Part shown: positions 43,543 through 53,989 of the stretch, piece after piece
Numbering within the stretch: position 1 is the stretch's first letter
Layout: every line of letters begins with the position of its first letter
DNA from: Euborellia annulipes
Lineage: Eukaryota > Arthropoda > Insecta > Dermaptera > Anisolabididae
DNA length: 64,000 nucleotides
Reading direction: 5' to 3'
Assembly (NCBI GenBank): GCA_023213315.1
Contig: JAKCPI010001754.1
Location: 84,623 to 148,622 of the forward strand
Notes under the pieces: model-generated
The model's database searches: none
What the model was told of the DNA's origin: nothing
Seen by the model: only the letters and a program-made list of their open reading frames with translations
Made by a program: the position numbers and the translations under genes

Positions 43543-43950
43543 ATTCATTTCATGTTTAATGAAACAGAATATTTTTTTATAATAAATATGAAAAATAAAA
43601 TATTCTCGTCTTTTCATTTCAGGTTTTTCCAGAAAAGTTTAGATGTTGCTTATCTGGGTAAATTATAAGTTTAGATGTAATAATAAAATAATTATTGAAT
43701 TAATTAAAGAAGGTAAAAAAAGAGGGAGAAAGAAGAAGGTAAAAGTTTAGTTAGAAGGTTTAAGAAGGTAAAAAAAAAATAATATAGGGGTAATTAAGAG
43801 TTAAGGGAGGCAATGGAGGGGTAATGATGTACTCGAAAGTAATTATAATCAAGTAGCTACTATACCAAGAATTTTAAAACGGATAAATCCTTCAAAAGTT
43901 CAGTTTGGTTAACGGGTTCTTAAATTTTAAAAGTGGATAAGTAATGAAAC
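43543..43950. other. Unassigned stretch
   Basis: AT-rich. 'ttctcgtcttttcatttcag' at 43602-43622 is a decent acceptor-like motif on the plus strand, but no exon follows (stops, no donor). Confidence 0.3.
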
Positions 43951-44082
43951 TTTGGGTTGAGTGCTGTGTGTTTAGAGTTGGAGATGGGATTAATAAAACC
44001 AACCCTCAGTCGGATCACCTTTACAATTTATTCAATGCAAACGTTTCGGTAGCCGAGTGCTACTAGCAGATATTCTCTTTAG

Positions 44083-44523
44083 CAGTGCTTCCTTCTTAAA
44101 CTTTTTGAAGTCGCCGCCCCCTTGGAACCCAAGTCAATATCTCACGGCCCCCTATTTTTTTTTTAATTCAGATTGGTTAAAAAACTATTTATAATTTTGA
44201 ATTTCGTATATAGGCTACACTTACTACTAAATAGTCTATGGCATTGGCTTCTTATAGTAGTGGGCCGCGGCCCCCTAGGGGGCCATGGACTACCAGCACG
44301 GGGTAGGCAAAGTGTTGCAAATGTAACAAATAAATTATTATTGTTAAATAAGTTTAAATAATTGGATTATAATTATAAAATTTCGATAATGTTTATATTG
44401 AAATATTGAAATGATTGTACAGTATTTGAAACTGCATTTTAACCAATCTGAATGAAAAAAAAAACAATAGAGGGTCATGAGATAGCGACTTGCGTTCAAC
44501 TTCAAAAAGTTTAAGATACACTG
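44083..44523. mobile_element. hAT-type element (CAGTG..TTCTTAAACTTTTTGAAG)
   Basis: Left CAGTGCTTCCTTCTTAAACTTTTTGAAG-type end and right acttcaaaaagtttaagatacactg. Inner blocks tattttttttttaattcagattggtt and aaccaatctgaatg also pair. Inside it, 44245-44442 is a copy of a second repeat (next entry). The target duplication is not clear. Confidence 0.75.
44245..44442 (+). repeat. Inverted repeat pair member 1 (GGGCCGCGGCCCC)
   Basis: ggcttcttatagtagtgggccgcggccccctagggggccatgg..., gtgttgcaaatgtaacaaataaattattattgtta, ataattggattataattataaaattt..., cagtatttgaaactg. It pairs with 44534-44728 in the opposite orientation. The start 'cttcttatagtagtggg' is hAT-end-like. The 62-codon frame here is non-coding. 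Confidence 0.75.
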
Positions 44524-44533
44524 GTCTATGTTA

Positions 44534-44728
44534 TAAGCAGTTTCTAATACTGTACATTTTCATTTCAATATAAATGTTATCAAATTTTATAATTATAATC
44601 CAATTATTTAAACTTATTTAACAATAATAATTTATTTGTTACATTTGCAACACTGCGGCCCCCCTGCGGATAATCCATGGCTCCCTTGGGGGCCGCGGCC
44701 CACTACTTTAAGAAGCCCTCCGCTATAG
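44534..44728 (-). repeat. Inverted repeat pair member 2
   Basis: Reverse complement of 44245-44442: cagtttctaatactgtacat, caaattttataattataatccaattat, gttacatttgcaacactg, ggggccgcggcccactactttaagaagcc. Lies just right of the hAT-type element. Confidence 0.75.
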
Positions 44729-44847
44729 CACCCACCGGGACACTTTAAGAAACTTTGACTTCCGTTATGATTACCGAAATTTGTCTTGAATAAAATGTAA
44801 AAAGAAAAGACTAGTTTTATTTATTCAGTCTTTATATATACCTGTAT

Positions 44848-45110
44848 GCCCTCGGGGCATGGCGTAGAGGTTAGCGTGCTAACCTCATATACCAAACGTC
44901 GCGGGTTCGGACCCCAGGCAGTCCGATGATTTTATTTAAGCCAATTGGATACCAAATGGCTTAAATAAGAATGCCTGGCCCCATATATGTATATTTAATA
45001 ATAACGGATATCGTAAAAAGTCTTATATGGCCTGAGTTGCCGAAAAGACTGTGTGTGAGTGTGAGTGTGAATGAGAAATAAGTGTGAATGTTGAAAAAAA
45101 AAAAAAAAAA
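44848..45110 (+). mobile_element. S1 SINE, full length, 10-bp duplication
   Basis: Best S1 copy: gccctcggggcatggcgtagaggttagcgtgctaacctcatataccaaacg (tRNA-like), B box GGGTTCGGACCCC, hairpin gccaattggataccaaatggc, aacggatatcgt, gcctgagttgccgaaaagactg, gtgtgaatgagaaataagtgtgaatg and poly(A). The duplication ATACCTGTAT lies at 44838-44847 and 45111-45120. Confidence 0.96.
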
Positions 45111-45164
45111 ATACCTGTATATATTTGTTTAAAGTATTTTTATCATCTATGATCATTTACGCCC

Positions 45165-45262
45165 CCCCCCCTATTTATTTTAATCAATTGGCAGCCAATT
45201 CAATTCAAATAAAGTTTTCTCACTTAGGACGGGAAGAGATAGATCCCCTGCCTCCTAACTAG
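45165..45262 (-). repeat. S2-like SINE fragment
   Basis: Minus strand: ctagttaggaggcaggggatctatctcttcccgtcct, then attgaattggctgccaattgattaaaataaataggg. Body similar to S2; the B box is degraded. Confidence 0.6.
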
Positions 45263-46985
45263 CAGATAGATAACACTGTGAGGCAAAATGAAACTTTTTT
45301 TTCGGCCCCGAGATAATTACTTCAGATTCTTAAGTAAAATGACCTCCTGAATCCAAATATAACCTCCGTTTTCCCCCAGCACGTACCGTTTTCGTGGGGT
45401 AGCCTCTTACTTATTTCCACCCCTTTTCGTTAATTATAGGGCCATGTATAAAATTTGGAGGGATGAAAAGGAATATTTTAGCCTTAACATTTCTTCAGAA
45501 GGTCTAGAGAAGTGAAAAGTTAAAAAACATTGACATTTGGGCCCAAGGGGCGGATGTGGGGAGGATTTTGTCGCATAAAATGCAAAAAAATCATTAAAAA
45601 TGATCGATTTTTTTCTGATTTTTCACAATTTTTTCACAATTTTTTCACTGGTTTTCTACATATTCCAGCTGGAGCCCACCTCACCCTTCCTTAAACATCC
45701 CTCAACTAAAAAAAATATATAGGACAAAGCGGGTGGGGTGTGAGCGATTCCGAAGCTCTTACAAGAAAATGGAAGAGTTGGCTGCAGAGTTGGTCAAATT
45801 GGCAAATATGCGGCTATAACTTTATTTTTTTGAGCTGATCTTTACAAATTTAAAGTTAAATACACGGATTCTCCTATGTCCTTCAATATTTCCATATTTT
45901 ATTTAAAGGGGTAGAAACTACTTCTTGTCAAAGTTTGAAAAAAATTTAATATATGAAATATAAAGTTACGCTTTTGTAAATAAATCAGTAAAAATATGAC
46001 ATTTATAAAAACTAAATTTATTTAAAGAAAAATTTACATCGGGTAAGCTACCCTTTACTCAAGAGGCAAAAAGTGCAAGTCTTAAGAAAATTTGTAGAGT
46101 GGGAAAATAACTTGGGAGGGAGGGGGTGGCCTTTAAACAAACAGAAATAAAATCATTTTTATATAAAATTCTAAAAGATTTTAATGAGAAAAACAAATGC
46201 AATTTTATTCATTAATTTATTTTTATAATTGAATGTGAATTAATGAATATCTATAAGGGGATGCGTGAGCCGAGGGGGATCGAATTGTAAAACTACAAAC
46301 AAAGGAAATATATTCATGAAACGAAGAACAGATTTAAGGGCTTGTGGCACAGAAATGTAAGCAAATTTTAAAAAAATCATCTGAATTTTTACACTTATAA
46401 TTAGGGGAGGCGAGTGGAGAAACTGCTAAAGAAAATCAGGCATTCAGACAGTGAAAAAGAAAATTCCACCTCCAAAAATCTCACTTATTGCTAGGCCACT
46501 GACGAGAGATAAAAGTTTAAGAATTTATATATTCAATTATTTAATAATAATTTCTTATTAAATATTATAGGAGAATATAAATTCTCTGTTAGAAGGGTGG
46601 AGGGTGAGGAGAGAGGGAAAGAAACCATTGCTTAAATGTAAAAAATTCACTTACAAAAAAAATGTAAAAAATTCAATTACAAAAAAAATAATTTTCTATT
46701 TTCATTTTTAAAGAAAAAAACTATTTTGTTTATTAAAAGGGGTGATTTACACCCTTTCACACCCTCCCTCTGGAGTACACGAATTCATCATAGAGTTATA
46801 TTTAAAAAATTGGATAATTTTATCAGTATATTATGAGAGAAAAATAAAATACAAAATTACTTTAATTCGTTATGCAAATGAGATGTGAAAATATTCATTA
46901 CCTTAATAATAAGATGACCAGGTGGGGAGTTTGGTGGATGAATGTCTTATTTGCACAAATCACAACACAATATAAAAGAAACACA

Positions 46986-47018
46986 CACGCGAGAGAGAGA
47001 GAGAGAGAAAGAGAAACC
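46986..47018. repeat. (GA)n-rich tract
   Basis: cacacacgcgagagagagagagagagaaagagaaacc inside the 3.4-kb foldback. Simple repeat. Confidence 0.85.
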
Positions 47019-47324
47019 GAATGACTCATGGCTCGACTCACATAAAACTAAGACAGCCTGACAGATAGGCAACAAGCAAGCAGGCATCGATCGATAAAGA
47101 AATAGCATTGCTCTCTGAGGGCCCGAGAATAAAAATTATTAAATAAGTTCTCTATTTAAAAAAATTCTATTCACTTGAAAACTAACGGGGTTTTATTCCG
47201 TTGGGAATAAATTCGAAATTAAATAACTATTAAAAGACTCACTTCATTTATTCACCCTTAAAACTGACCCCCCAGTTAAAATACTTCCAAGTATTATTTT
47301 TTGTATTTATTTATTTATTATGAA

Positions 47325-48090
47325 CAGTGGTTCCCAACCTGGGGCGATCGCCCCCAAGTGGGCGATTTGGGATATCAGGGGGGCGATAAGTAAGCGGGGG
47401 GCGATTGGGGGGCGATGAGTATTCAAAGGGGGGGAAAATTATTAGAGTTAACTAAAATTTAAAAGAATAAATCAAAGGGAAAAATCTCCTTTTACAGGAT
47501 GGTCAGGAAAGAAAAGGAAAAAATATTGACATAAAAATAAAATAGTCTGAAAATAATTCCAATCTAGAATTGAAACGTCTCAATCTAGAATTGATTAATA
47601 ATTTTTGTCATTTTTGTTTTCATTAAATAAAGATTGACCGAAAAAAGATCCATTTTTGTTATTTTCTTCATAAAAATAAAATGATTATTAGATTTTTAAA
47701 AGGTTACGCCAGGAAAGAAATCAGACAAAAATTTAATCAATCTTTATCTAATTTTACTAACTACGGATTGTCCTGAGGAAGGGTCCGAAACGTCAGCAAT
47801 CGAAATTTAAAATTAGATAAAGATTGATTAAATTTTTGTCTGATTTCTTTACTGGCTTCCATCCTACTCATATTTGAAAATTTCAACGTTTCAGTCACTA
47901 TTTCTGCAGGTGTTGTATTTTTGCACTTTGAAAAGAAAACGTTATCTGAGGAACTTGAGTGATTCACTTTGAAATAAAGTACTTTTTTGTTGAAAATTTT
48001 AAATCATGCAATGAAAATGAAAAGGGGGGCGATAGGTGATAGACAACCTCCAGAAAGGGGCGATGGACCAAAAAAGGTTGGGAACCACTG
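47325..48090. mobile_element. hAT MITE with perfect 8-bp duplication, carrying a foldback
   Basis: Ends CAGTGGTTCCCAACCTGGGG and ggttgggaaccactg. The duplication ATTATGAA lies at 47317-47324 and 48091-48098. Sub-terminal gggggcgat repeats lie at both ends. 766 bp with no transposase. An FB-type palindrome occupies 47708-47856. Inserted in the 3.4-kb element, only about 15 bp from its right arm. Confidence 0.94.
47708..47856. mobile_element. FB-type foldback inside the hAT element
   Basis: gccaggaaagaaatcagacaaaaatttaatcaatctttatctaattt is repeated inverted at the right. The short centre holds CTGAGGA (47773-47779) and GAAA (47787-47790), with GG..CC between. No clear target duplication. The 68-codon minus frame runs through it. 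Confidence 0.8.
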
Positions 48091-48694
48091 ATTATGAATA
48101 TATTCGAAGTGAAAGAAGAATTCGTATATTTAACTTTAAATTTGTAAAGATCAGCGCAAAAAAAATGAAAGTTATAGCCAATTTGACCAACTGAGCAGCG
48201 AGGAGCTGTAGGTCTCCCATCTTCTTGCAAGGGCTTCGGAATCGCTCACACCCCACCCGCTTTATCTTATATTTTTTTTTTTTTTTTTTTTGTTGAGGGA
48301 TGTTTAAGGAAGGGAGAGGGGGGTTGTCAGCTGGAATATGTAGAAAACCAGTGAAAAAATTGTGAAAAAATAAAAAAAATCGATCATTTTTAATGATTTT
48401 TTTGCATTTTAAATTACAAACCCCTTCCCCACATCCCCCCCTTGGATCCAAATGTTAATGTTTTTTAACTTTTCACTTCTCTTGAAGAAATGTTAAGGCT
48501 AAAATATTCCTTTCCATTCCTCCAAATTTGATTCATGGCTCTATAATTAACGAAAAGGGGTGGAAATAAGTAGGGGAATCTCCCCCGAAAACGGTACGTG
48601 CTGGAGGAAAACGGAGGTCATATTTGGATTCAGGAGGTCATTTAACTTAAGAATCTGAAGGTATTATCTCGGGGCTTTTTTTCCTGCCGCGTGT

Positions 48695-49340
48695 AATATA
48701 TGAAGGAGTGGAAATCAAGTCAAATCAAAGTAAAAAGTTCAAACGAGTATCCGAGTATATACAATAGTTTAAAACGAAAATAGAAGATTAAAAAAAAAAA
48801 CAACGTAACAACTGAAGGAAGTAGAGAAAATAATTTTTTAACACCTTTGTAAGTAAATTTATAATGTCTTTCTGTCTGTTGAGCGTGTTTGATGTGTGTT
48901 ATATATTAAGGAAGAAAAAAAAGAAAAAAAAATTATAATGATAGTGATAATCCTGATTATATGTATTGTTTGTAATGTAGGTCCTGAAGATGGGTGACGT
49001 TTAGTCGACAGAGGAAAAATAAATAATTCGGGCCGATAGAAGTCTTCTTTCATTTCGTCTTTAAAAAAAAAAATTTGTGATATAGGCGGATGAGGGGTAA
49101 TCGGACAATTACCCTAACCCGTCCCTCCCAGCCCTGAAAAATATTGCTCGACTCTGGAGCATCCCTTTATAAGCCGACTAGAAGACTTCAAAATGATTAA
49201 ATCGTCGATGAATTTCTATTATTATCAATAAGTATATAAATTATCGTATACTTTATAAAAATTCAATATTCATCAAATATTTTTACTTTCTCTTTTCTAT
49301 TTATGAATACACTAGCCACGGCGCCCGCCATCGGCGGCCA
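48695..49340. other. Unassigned, with a single FB-like arm
   Basis: At 48870-49060 'gtaggtcctgaagatgggtgacgtttagtcgac' and 'gatagaagtcttctttcatttcg' resemble one FB arm with a degenerate core. Its partner arm is not seen. The rest is AT-rich; 'ccacggcgcccgccatcggcgg' at 49316-49338 is a small GC-rich patch. Confidence 0.4.
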
Positions 49341-49341
49341 T

Positions 49342-49391
49342 CATTTGGTATCTAAATGATTTAAATAAATATTCATCCGACTGCCTGGGAT
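49342..49391 (-). repeat. S1 hairpin fragment
   Basis: Minus strand: cccaggcagtcggatgaat ... aaatcatttagataccaaatg, i.e. the part of S1 just after the B box. Both ends are lost. Confidence 0.7.
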
Positions 49392-49417
49392 CAAGACTAT
49401 CAATTTAGACATTTGTC

Positions 49418-49669
49418 CAAGGGCGGTCCTAGCCTTACATTTTGGGGGGGTCACTGTTTTTTTTTTTTATAGTATAAATAAATGGGCCTGGACCCCAATA
49501 AATATATATTAATCAAATATGAGTATCGTTTAAGTCTTAAATGGCCTAAGTTGCCGAAAAGATTGTGTGAATGGGAGGGTGAGTGGGAAAAAAGTGTGTG
49601 TTAAAAAAAAAAAGATTTTGGGGGGGGGGTCACGACCCCCTTGTCCCCCCCCCTCTGGGACCGCCCTTG
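49418..49669. mobile_element. hAT-like MITE (CAAGGGCGGTCC ends), split by S1
   Basis: Ends CAAGGGCGGTCCTAG and gggaccgcccttg. Flanks catttgtc and aattagtc agree at 6 of 8 positions. The sub-terminal 'ttttggggggg' and 'cacgacccccttg' are also inverse. The S1 SINE at 49455-49614 sits in it; without it the element is short (about 75 bp plus duplicated target). Confidence 0.82.
49455..49614 (+). mobile_element. S1 SINE, 5'-truncated, long duplication
   Basis: Begins with an odd poly(T) (tgttttttttttttat) and then aaatgggcctggaccccaataaatatat, ggcctaagttgccgaaaagattg, gtgggaaaaaagtgtgtg and poly(A). The target ATTTTG(n)TCAC is duplicated at 49439-49454 and 49615-49633; only the G-run length differs. 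The poly(T) start suggests 5' inversion or extra sequence picked up during integration. Confidence 0.87.
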
Positions 49670-49970
49670 AATTAGTCAACACCTCTAGACGGTCACGGGG
49701 AGTGGATCAAATATTTTGTATTTATTCAAAACATTTTCTAAGATACCACTATAATTAAATTATTTCATAATTGAGAATGTTTGTCAAATTTTTCGTTTAA
49801 TTAATTCCTTTTGACAGCTTATTTTTTTCTGGCATGTAATCTATTTGTTGAGTGTATGTTTGTGTCCTTCATATAGCATACGTCCGAGAGTGACAGATTT
49901 TTATTAGCATGAAAACTCCAAAATCAAATAGAGTATTATGAGCACAAGTTATTTATTAGAGTAGCTTTTA

Positions 49971-50640
49971 AAAAAATCTGGTGTGACTGGCGCACAGCAC
50001 ACAACTTTCTCTTACCTTCGGTAATCGAAAGTTGTGTACTGTGCTTGTCACACCAGATTTTTTGTGTCGACATGTATTTAGTTTCCGACAGTAGGGTACA
50101 ATTGAATTCAAGATGTAAAATTTATAAGTATGGCAAAATGTTTATATTTTGATACCATGGCAACCATTTCTCCTATCTTTTCTATGGAGTACAAGAGTAA
50201 AGTGGTCTTCAGAATATTTCAATCACAAAATGAGAATATACATTTTAAAGAGCAACTAAAAAATAGTTGATATATGAATTTTAAAAAAAATCGTTGGAGC
50301 AAATTTTGAGAAAATCGAAATAAACTGAAAAAGTGAATCAGTAAAGTACTAGTACTTTTTGGTCGATTTTGTTCAAAAGCTTCGTGTCACGTCCCATGGG
50401 GGTGCCTAACTTAAATATAAAATTTCAACTTCCTAGCTCTTTTCGTTCTTGAGATATTTTGTTCACAGACACACACACAACACACACAGACAGACCATGT
50501 CGCGAAAACCACTTTTTTGGATTCAGGGGACCTCAAAACGTGAAGATCCATCAAAATCTCGACATCGAATTTTTGACATGAATCCAATACTTTCTCTATA
50601 TATATATATTACATATATACATAGGTAAGAGAAAGTAAAA
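49971..50640 (+). mobile_element. HE670, full length
   Basis: All blocks are present, from aaaaaatctggtgtgactggcgcacagcacac and the 5' hairpin to ataggtaagagaaagtaaaa. Internal tag: 'cgtgtcacgtcccatgggggtgcc' and a (CA)n of about 20 bp, shared with the copy at 59205. Together these define a sub-group. Confidence 0.96.
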
Positions 50641-51144
50641 AAATGAATGACATGATGCTTATCTCTACACTATATCCCAATAATTAATGTATTATTTAGG
50701 CTATATTCAAATGAATCCAATTCATTGGATTGTATGGAGTAATTACAGAGCTTTCCCGTTTGTTTGTTCGAAGTGCTTTCGTGCATGAAATTTAGCCGAG
50801 GTACATGGATGGCCCTTTGAAATTGAAATTAATTTAAATTTATTTTCTAACTTCTTCTCTATACTTTATTAATTTCTATTTTATTCTTTTATTGATTGTT
50901 GCTGTGTGAGTAATTTCCATTTTTTCGAATATTACAAAAATTTTTTTTGAGGTATGTTTTTTTTCGTCAATGTAGAGTTTGTTTGATCTTAATTAGTATT
51001 GTTTGAAATTCCCTTTTTTACTTCTCATTCTACTTTTTAATTTTTATTCGCACATTTCTATTATTTTTTGGAGTTGGAAAAGAGTGATGAATGTTTTATA
51101 CAAAAAGTTTTTTCTATTCAAAACAAACGTTTCATAAACTTCAT
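50641..51144. other. Unassigned stretch
   Basis: AT-rich, with no repeat ends or gene recognised. Confidence 0.3.
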
Positions 51145-51240
51145 ACAGTCTGCGTCACAAGAGCTTAATGTGTTCTAAAGTGGAGCCTTGAGCTTAGTCA
51201 ACCAAATCAATTTTTTTTAAATAAATAAATCATCTTCGAA
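51145..51240 (+). repeat. Single arm related to 17572-18132
   Basis: acagtctgcgtcacaagagcttaatgtgttctaaagtggagccttgagcttagtcaaccaaatc...aaataaataaatcatctt matches the arm of the 17.6-kb foldback. No inverted partner. Confidence 0.7.
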
Positions 51241-51400
51241 AAATAATCATGCTTGTTTCCGAAGAAAAGGAGAATATTCAAACCAAAATTTAATTCCATT
51301 ATACAGCCACGCGTCGCGACGTTTCGGGAGACTGAACGCCTCCCTTCTTTAGGACTCTGAATAATGCACAGGCAAAAATACAGCTGAGTTAACAATATAC
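51241..51400 (-). repeat. Single FB-like arm
   Basis: Minus strand: agtCCTAAAGAAGGGAGG...CTCCCGAAACGTCGCGAC. The stem GGGAG/CTCCC and GAAACGTC are kept, but the first box reads CTAAAGA, one base off CTGANGA. The 62-codon minus frame covers it and is not a gene. Confidence 0.55.
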
Positions 51401-52372
51401 ATTAAAGTAATTTTTTTTACATACTTTCTCCCAAGAAAGTGGATTTAGAAAATTAATCTTCCGCCTTGGTTTTATCATTAAAGTTTGAAATGAATAGTCT
51501 AAATTCGTTTGCGTATCTGTAGTATAATAGGGTTATCAAATTAATGAAATTTTTTTTATATTTCGACGTTGTAATTAGCAAAGTGCCTAACTCCATTTTT
51601 GTTTATTTTTCAGGAGAGCCAAAAAACATTGCATGTCATTGTTAGAGCCAAGCCAATGTTAAACACTTTTGGTGCGGAAACTTTTTGAAATGAAAAATTT
51701 GAATTACGCTCTTAGCCAGTTCAGGGCATAAGGAGAATGATATTTTTCAAAAGAAAATACAAAAAAATGATTTTCGAAAAAAGTGGAGTTAGACACTTTG
51801 CTAATTAGAGCGTCGATATTATTCTTTTATACCCATGCCAATCTCGAAATAATCCGTTATTCTATTAATATAAATCCACATTTTAAGTGAACTACTACTA
51901 GCTTATAGCACTTGTAGAAAAATTTAGCATAGCTCTTAAATGAATGAATGGTGATGTGCCAATAACCATGACAGACTTTTTTTAAATTTTATACATTCTT
52001 GATTATCGCTGCTTCGAATTATCATGTTTATAGAATTTTTTTTATTTTCAAAAGAAAATTTACTTTTATTTGCCCTTTGCGAAATAGAATGTTGCCTCTA
52101 TTTCCGTTCAAAAAAGTTTCTTCCGTACAAAAATTTCCGGAAGTTGTAAGTCTACCAGGCGGGCGATCAATTGGTTGATTTAAAAAGAAAAAAAAAAAAA
52201 AGTAATTCCAAAGAATCTGTAGGTTTAAGAAGGAAAGAAAGAGCATTTCTTATTTTTTGCAACCACCGGGCGAATAAATTGAAACAAATTTTAACGATAA
52301 AGAAGCGAATGGACGATTTTTTTTTTTTTAATTATAATAATGGTTAAAAATATTTTTGTCAAATTAGAAAAG
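51401..52372. other. Unassigned, with one inverted word pair
   Basis: cgacgttgtaattagcaaagtgcctaactccattttt (51563-51600) and its near complement at 51778-51815 (aaaaagtggagttagacactttgctaattagagcgtcg) form arms of about 38 bp around 180 bp of sequence with no ORF. This is probably a small TIR element at 51560-51817. The rest is AT-rich. Confidence 0.6.
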
Positions 52373-52463
52373 GCTCTCGGGCTTGGTGTAGTTGGTAGCG
52401 CGCCTGCCTTTCCTGGGCACAAACAGTCCGATGATTTTATTTAAGCCATTTGGATACCAAATT
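52373..52463 (+). mobile_element. S1 SINE head, B box deleted
   Basis: gctctcgggcttggtgtagttggtagcgcgcctgcc (A-box half), then a jump past the B box to 'acagtccgatgattttatttaagccatttggataccaaat'. The 3' body is missing. Confidence 0.72.
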
Positions 52464-53139
52464 TGGCCTCACCAATAAACAACTCTCAGAGTCTTGTAAA
52501 ATATTTGATTTAGTTTATGAATTCAATTTTCTTTGAGCTAAAAAATGCGAATGTTTCAATTTTTAAAATGAGCCTTAAATAAAGGTCAAAATGCTTGGGT
52601 GAGTTTTTAATATTTTTTTATTTCCCCTAAATAAATAAACAATATACTGCTATATTTTTTTTGCGGATCATGCGTGCTTTTTGTAAAGTGTATAATTTGT
52701 TAATTTCAAACAATAACAAGAAAAGAGCAAAATTAATATTGATTTTCGTTAAATTGAAAATATTTTTTAATATTAAAGTTTAGACGAAAAAAAAACTTTA
52801 TTATTTTTTGGAGTTATTAATAATAATAATAATAAACTCTTTTAACTCTGTGGGGAGAGGAAGTTTTTTCTCGTGTGAATTTTTAATAAAGGGAGAATAA
52901 TAAAAACAATTTCTTTTTCGTAAATCCTTCAACCGCATAGGTAATGTAAAAAAAAGTTAGCGAAAGTTCCAAAAATTAAAATTCATTAATAATAAAAATT
53001 TTGAATTTATTCTATGTATGGAATTTCTTTTCCTGCATAGAATATGCTCAAAAATATATATTTTAGAATATTCTATAGAATATATCTCTTTATTTAACTT
53101 GATTTTATATATGGCAATAATAATAACATAACGATATCG
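52464..53139. other. Unassigned AT-rich stretch
   Basis: Contains a short (TAA)n near 52818-52835. Nothing else recognised. The 140-codon minus frame at 52957-53379 runs from here into HE670 and has no conserved motif. Confidence 0.35.
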
Positions 53140-53814
53140 AAAAAATCTGGTGGACTGGCGCACAGCACACAACTTTCTCTTACCTTCGGTAATCGAAAGT
53201 TGTGTTCTGTGCTTGTCACACCAGATTTTTTGTGTCGACATGTATTTAGTTCCCGGCAGTAGGGAATATTTGAATTCAGATGTAAAATTTATAAGTATGG
53301 GAAAATATTTATATTTTGTTACCATGGCAACCATTTCTCCTATCTTTCCTATGAAATACAAGAGTAAAGTGTGCTTCAAACAATTTTGAGGGCAAAACGA
53401 GAATATACATTTGAAAGAGCATCTAAAAAATAATTGATTTTTGAATTTTAATCAAAATCGTTAGAGCGAATTTTGAGAAAATCGAAAAAAACTGAAAAAG
53501 TACATCAGTAAAGTACTAGTACTCTTTGGCCGATTTTGATTAAAAGCTTATTTTTCCGGTCCCGGGAGGTATTTAACTTAAATATAAAATTTCATCCTCC
53601 TAGCTCAATTCCTTCATGCTTAAAATTGAACACACACACACACACACACCCACACACACACAGACAGACCATGTCGCGAAAACCACTTTTTTGGATTCAG
53701 GGGACCTCAAAACGTGAAGATCCATCAAAATCTCGACATCGAATTTTTGACATGAATCCAATACTTTCTCTCTATATATATATTACATATATACATAGGT
53801 AAGAGAAAGTAAAA
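53140..53814 (+). mobile_element. HE670, full length
   Basis: Complete, from aaaaaatctggtggactggcgcac to aagagaaagtaaaa. Carries the longest (CA)n of the family (53629-53661) and both terminal hairpins. The 79- and 88-codon frames are read-through of non-coding blocks. Confidence 0.96.
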
Positions 53815-53822
53815 TTAGACAA

Positions 53823-53989
53823 AGAAGACGACAGACAACAAACAGCAATGAAAGAAGCCTCTCGATGTTTCACAAAAAATTTTTATTTGTTCCTAATTGG
53901 TTTTTATATGGACAAATAAAATCCGAAACGTCTCTTTTGGCTGAGGGATTGAAAGGCTTCTTTCATATTGGTTATCAGTCGTCGTCTTC
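53823..53989. mobile_element. Foldback element, FB-like
   Basis: gaagacgacagac..., caatgaaagaagcctctc is mirrored by gaaaggcttctttcatattgg...cgtcgtcttc. The right half has 'ccgaaacgtctc', but the CTGANGA box is not evident. It starts 9 bp after the HE670 copy. Confidence 0.75.

Larger units (their letters stand above)
43955..44830. mobile_element. FB (E-type), split by hAT-type insertions
   Basis: Left piece: E-type head (gtgctgtgtgtttagagttgg...aataaaacc), then cacctttacaatttattcaa...acgtttcggtagccg. Right piece (about 44745-44830): ttccgttatgattaccgaaatttgtcttgaataaaatgtaaa...ggttttatt-like end. Between them lies unrelated hAT-type DNA (44083-44740). Confidence 0.65.
45272..48694. mobile_element. 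3.4-kb element with about 600-bp inverted arms
   Basis: Left arm about 45272-45885, right arm about 48104-48694. Matching blocks include ttctcgggg/ccccgagataa, ccccttttcgttaattata, gccttaacatttctt, aaatcattaaaaatgatcgat, ttttttcactggttttctacatatt, gcgggtggggtgtgagcgattccgaag, ctttacaaatttaaagttaaata. The terminal bases may be ACAC[TG/GC]G. The interior (45886-48103) has no coding frame, a (GA)n tract and a nested hAT. The arms have diverged unevenly. No transposase, so non-autonomous; superfamily unknown. The 119- and 88-codon frames in the right arm are incidental. Confidence 0.85.

Noticed and set aside
44848..44925. Possible functional tRNA gene
   Set aside because: A and B boxes are good but the acceptor and anticodon stems do not pair, and the sequence continues into the S1 body and poly(A) with a target duplication.
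45158..45170. C-run as part of an S1 tail
   Set aside because: It lies after the S1 right duplication and belongs with the S2-like fragment or target DNA.
48092..48451. 119-codon minus-strand frame with Lys-rich run
   Set aside because: Lies in the right arm of the 3.4-kb foldback and includes a poly(A)-encoded lysine run. The left arm copy has stops and indels.
52957..53379. 140-codon open frame on the minus strand, the longest in the window
   Set aside because: Its end lies in HE670 and its start in AT-rich unique DNA. Other HE670 copies do not keep the frame, and the translation shows no domain.
53620..53665. CRISPR-like or tandem array
   Set aside because: Only a (CA)n microsatellite inside HE670; no spaced repeats. 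The genome is eukaryotic.
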